Shown here piece after piece: positions 5,628-7,293 of a stretch of DNA of 7,293 bases. The position numbers and the translations under genes are program-made. Position 1 is the stretch's first letter; every line of letters starts with the position of its first letter. The stretch is taken from assembly GCA_944321005.1 (NCBI GenBank), contig CALUJT010000115.1, positions 1 through 7,293 on the forward strand, given 5' to 3'. Under the pieces are notes generated by a model. It ran no database searches. It saw only the letters and a program-made list of their open reading frames with translations, and had not been told where the DNA came from. Source of the DNA: an uncultured Atopobiaceae bacterium. Lineage in GTDB: Bacteria > Actinomycetota > Coriobacteriia > Coriobacteriales > Atopobiaceae.

Positions 5628-5635
5628 AAGGAGGT
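5628..5635 (+). promoter_or_regulatory. Ribosome-binding site that fixes the EIIAB start
   Basis: AAGGAGGT is a near-perfect anti-Shine-Dalgarno match ending 5 bases before GTG 5641. It selects that GTG over the in-frame GTG codons upstream (5536, 5569), which have no comparable site. The ATG at 5636 abuts it too closely, is out of frame and stops after seven codons. Confidence 0.85.
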
Positions 5636-5640
5636 ATGCG

Positions 5641-6642
5641 GTGGTTAGCATTGTTCTAGCCAGTCACGGCTCGTTCGCCGAGGGCATCAAGATGTCCGGC
5701 CAGATGATCTTTGGCCCCCAGGAGAACGTCGCCGCCGTGACGCTCACGCCCGACATGGGGCCAGATGACCTCAGGGCGAAGATTCTCGAAGCTGTCTCCG
5801 GCTTCGAGGACCAGGATCAGGTGCTGTTCCTGGTTGACCTCCAGGGTGGCACGCCCTGGAACCAGGTCTCGCTGCTGCTCGGGGAGGAGGGGCACGAGAA
5901 CTGGGTCGCCGTCGGCGGCATGAACCTGCCGATGCTCATCTCCGCCTATGGCGAGCGCATGGGCACCGACTCGGCCGCCGAGGTCGCCAAGGCCATCTAC
6001 CCGGAGGCCAAGGCCGGCGTCTGCATCAAGCCCGAGGAGCTCGCCCCGGCAGAGGCCGCGCCTGCAGCGGCTCCCGCCCCGGCCGCCGCTCCCGTCGGCG
6101 CGATCCCGCCCGGCACGGTGCTCGGTGACGGTCACATCAAGATCGCCCACTGCCGTGTGGACACCCGTCTGCTCCACGGTCAGGTGGCCACCACCTGGAC
6201 CAAGCAGGTCAACCCGGACCGAATCATCGTCGTCTCCGACGGCGTCAGCCACGACGAGCTCCGCAAGACGATGATCGTCCAGGCTGCGCCTCCTGGAGTC
6301 AAGGTGCACGTCGTGCCCATCTCCAAGATGATCGAGGTCTCCAAGGACCCGCGCTTCGGCGCCACCAAGGTGATGCTCCTCTTCGAGACCCCGCAGGACG
6401 TCCTCAAGGCAGTCGAGGGTGGCGTGGACATCAAGAACATCAACCTCGGCTCCATGGCCCACTCCGTGGGCAAGGTCGTGGCCACGCAGGCCATCGCCAT
6501 GGACCAGGACGACTACGACACACTCGAGAAGCTCGCCGCCAAGGGCATCAAGTTCGACATCCGCAAGGTCCCCGCGGACTCGCCCGAGAACTTCGAGAAC
6601 ATGATGAGCAAGGCCAAGGCCGAGCTCGCGGCTATGGCATAA
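5641..6642 (+). CDS. manX: PTS mannose/fructose/sorbose-family fused EIIA-EIIB component
   Basis: A 333-residue cytosolic phosphocarrier of the mannose-type phosphotransferase system. It takes phosphate from HPr onto the EIIA histidine, passes it to EIIB and then to the sugar carried by EIIC/EIID. EIIA domain (about 1-125): VLASHG with His9 as phosphorylation site, the FLVDLQGGTPWN strand (63-74) with Asp66, and GGMNLPML (92-99). A linker rich in Ala and Pro follows (about 132-157). EIIB domain (about 165-330): IAHCRVDTRLLHGQVATTW (168-186) with His179 as the phosphorylation site, then VSDGVS, MLLFETPQD and NLGSMAH. The fusion order and length match ManX-type IIAB proteins (~320 residues). 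GTG 5641 is used because the strong ribosome-binding site sits just upstream and the EIIA fold begins directly there. The EIIC gene follows after 13 bases. The sugar transported cannot be read from sequence. Confidence 0.95.
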   Translation: MVSIVLASHGSFAEGIKMSGQMIFGPQENVAAVTLTPDMGPDDLRAKILEAVSGFEDQDQVLFLVDLQGGTPWNQVSLLLGEEGHENWVAVGGMNLPMLISAYGERMGTDSAAEVAKAIYPEAKAGVCIKPEELAPAEAAPAAAPAPAAAPVGAIPPGTVLGDGHIKIAHCRVDTRLLHGQVATTWTKQVNPDRIIVVSDGVSHDELRKTMIVQAAPPGVKVHVVPISKMIEVSKDPRFGATKVMLLFETPQDVLKAVEGGVDIKNINLGSMAHSVGKVVATQAIAMDQDDYDTLEKLAAKGIKFDIRKVPADSPENFENMMSKAKAELAAMA

Positions 6643-6655
6643 GAAGGAGGGAAAC

Positions 6656-7293
6656 ATGTCGGTATTCACAATCATCCTGATTGTCTTTGTTGCCTTCCTT
6701 GCCGGCATGGAAGGCGTTCTCGACCAGTGGCAGTTCCACCAGCCGCTCGTCGCCTGCACGCTCATCGGTTTGGTCTCCGGCTACCTCGAGGCGGGCATCA
6801 TCCTCGGCGGCACCCTGCAGATGATGGCCCTCGGCTGGGCCAACGTCGGCGCCGCCGTCGCCCCTGACGCGGCCCTCGCCTCCGTGGCCTCGGCAATCCT
6901 CATGGTCATCGCCCTCATCGGCGGGTCCGACCAGGCCACGGCCATCTCCACGGCCATCGCCGTCGCCGTGCCGCTGTCCGTCGCCGGCCTGTTCCTCACG
7001 ATGATCGTCCGTACGATCGCCATCCCCATCGTCCACTTCATGGACGGCGCTGCCGAGAAGGGCAACTTCGCCGCCATCGACATGTGGTCGATCATCGCCA
7101 TCTGCCTGCAGGGCATCCGCATCGCCATCCCGGCCGCGGCCCTCTGCTTCATCCCGTCCGAGGCCGTCATGGGCGCCCTCAACATGATGCCCGCGTGGCT
7201 CAACGAGGGCATGACCATCGGCGGCGGCATGGTCGCGGCCGTCGGCTACGCCATGGTCATCAACATGATGGCGACCAAGGAGGTCTGGCCGTT
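6656..7293 (+). CDS. manY: PTS mannose/fructose/sorbose-family EIIC component (partial, cut at the right edge)
   Basis: The frame is open from ATG 6656 to the window end, giving 212 codons of a protein usually ~265 residues, so about the last fifth is missing. It is an integral membrane sugar permease subunit working with EIIAB and, presumably just downstream, EIID. Visible: an N-terminal helix (about 4-18), the family hallmark MEGVLDQWQFHQPLVACTLIGLVSG (18-42), GIILGGTLQMMALGWANVGAAVAPDAALAS (47-76), and further hydrophobic helices near 78-90, 96-128, 145-168 and 188-205. The ribosome-binding site AGGAGGG (6645-6651) lies 4 bases before ATG, immediately after the EIIAB stop, so the genes form one operon. 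Nothing is odd in the visible part. Confidence 0.95.
   Translation, partial: MSVFTIILIVFVAFLAGMEGVLDQWQFHQPLVACTLIGLVSGYLEAGIILGGTLQMMALGWANVGAAVAPDAALASVASAILMVIALIGGSDQATAISTAIAVAVPLSVAGLFLTMIVRTIAIPIVHFMDGAAEKGNFAAIDMWSIIAICLQGIRIAIPAAALCFIPSEAVMGALNMMPAWLNEGMTIGGGMVAAVGYAMVINMMATKEVWP

Noticed and set aside
5536..5640. In-frame N-terminal extension of EIIAB from GTG 5536 (35 extra residues).
   Set aside because: It would start at the end of the proposed -10 element, has no ribosome-binding site, and EIIA proteins begin directly with the strand that follows GTG 5641, which has a near-perfect AAGGAGGT.

Overview
The window reads as a chromosomal segment of a high-GC Gram-positive, most likely a Coriobacteriia member (Olsenella/Atopobium-like Actinomycetota). 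This is inferred from the strong G/C preference at third codon positions, the order alaS-ruvX-mltG, a YqeG-type HAD phosphatase beside shikimate-pathway genes, and a mannose-family PTS. No sequence search was possible, so the taxon is an inference. All recognised genes lie on the + strand and are tightly packed.

Region 1 (1-2313) holds the last codons of alaS, then ruvX (start overlapping the alaS stop by one base), mltG and yqeG. They are separated by 0-12 bases, so they are probably one transcript, which ends at a G/C-rich hairpin. The RuvX homologue has Tyr where the family has its first catalytic Asp. Region 2 (2323-5208) starts with an extended -10 promoter and holds aroK, a 3-dehydroquinate-synthase-like gene overlapping it (GTGA), and an M24-family Xaa-Pro peptidase with all five metal ligands. 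The AroB-like protein has the length and order of DHQ synthase but has lost essentially every catalytic and metal-binding residue, so it looks like a pseudoenzyme or a repurposed protein beside an intact-looking shikimate kinase.

Region 3 (5209-5640) has no convincing gene. Its first 273 bases form a symmetric structure: two copies of one stem-loop unit in opposite orientation. The loop-side segments are conserved between copies, while the 19-20 bp outer stems and the inner hairpins differ in sequence but still pair. A 12-bp perfect inverted repeat encloses the pair, 8 bases outside each stem. I could not match this to a known element; it is the main candidate here for something undescribed, either a BIME-like repeat or a structured RNA. 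The tail sequence GTTCTTCTCG at its two ends also follows the hairpin after yqeG.

Region 4 (5490-7293) is the start of a mannose/fructose/sorbose-family PTS operon. It has a likely promoter, a ~100-base leader carrying several GTACG palindromes, a fused EIIA-EIIB gene and a EIIC gene cut by the window edge.
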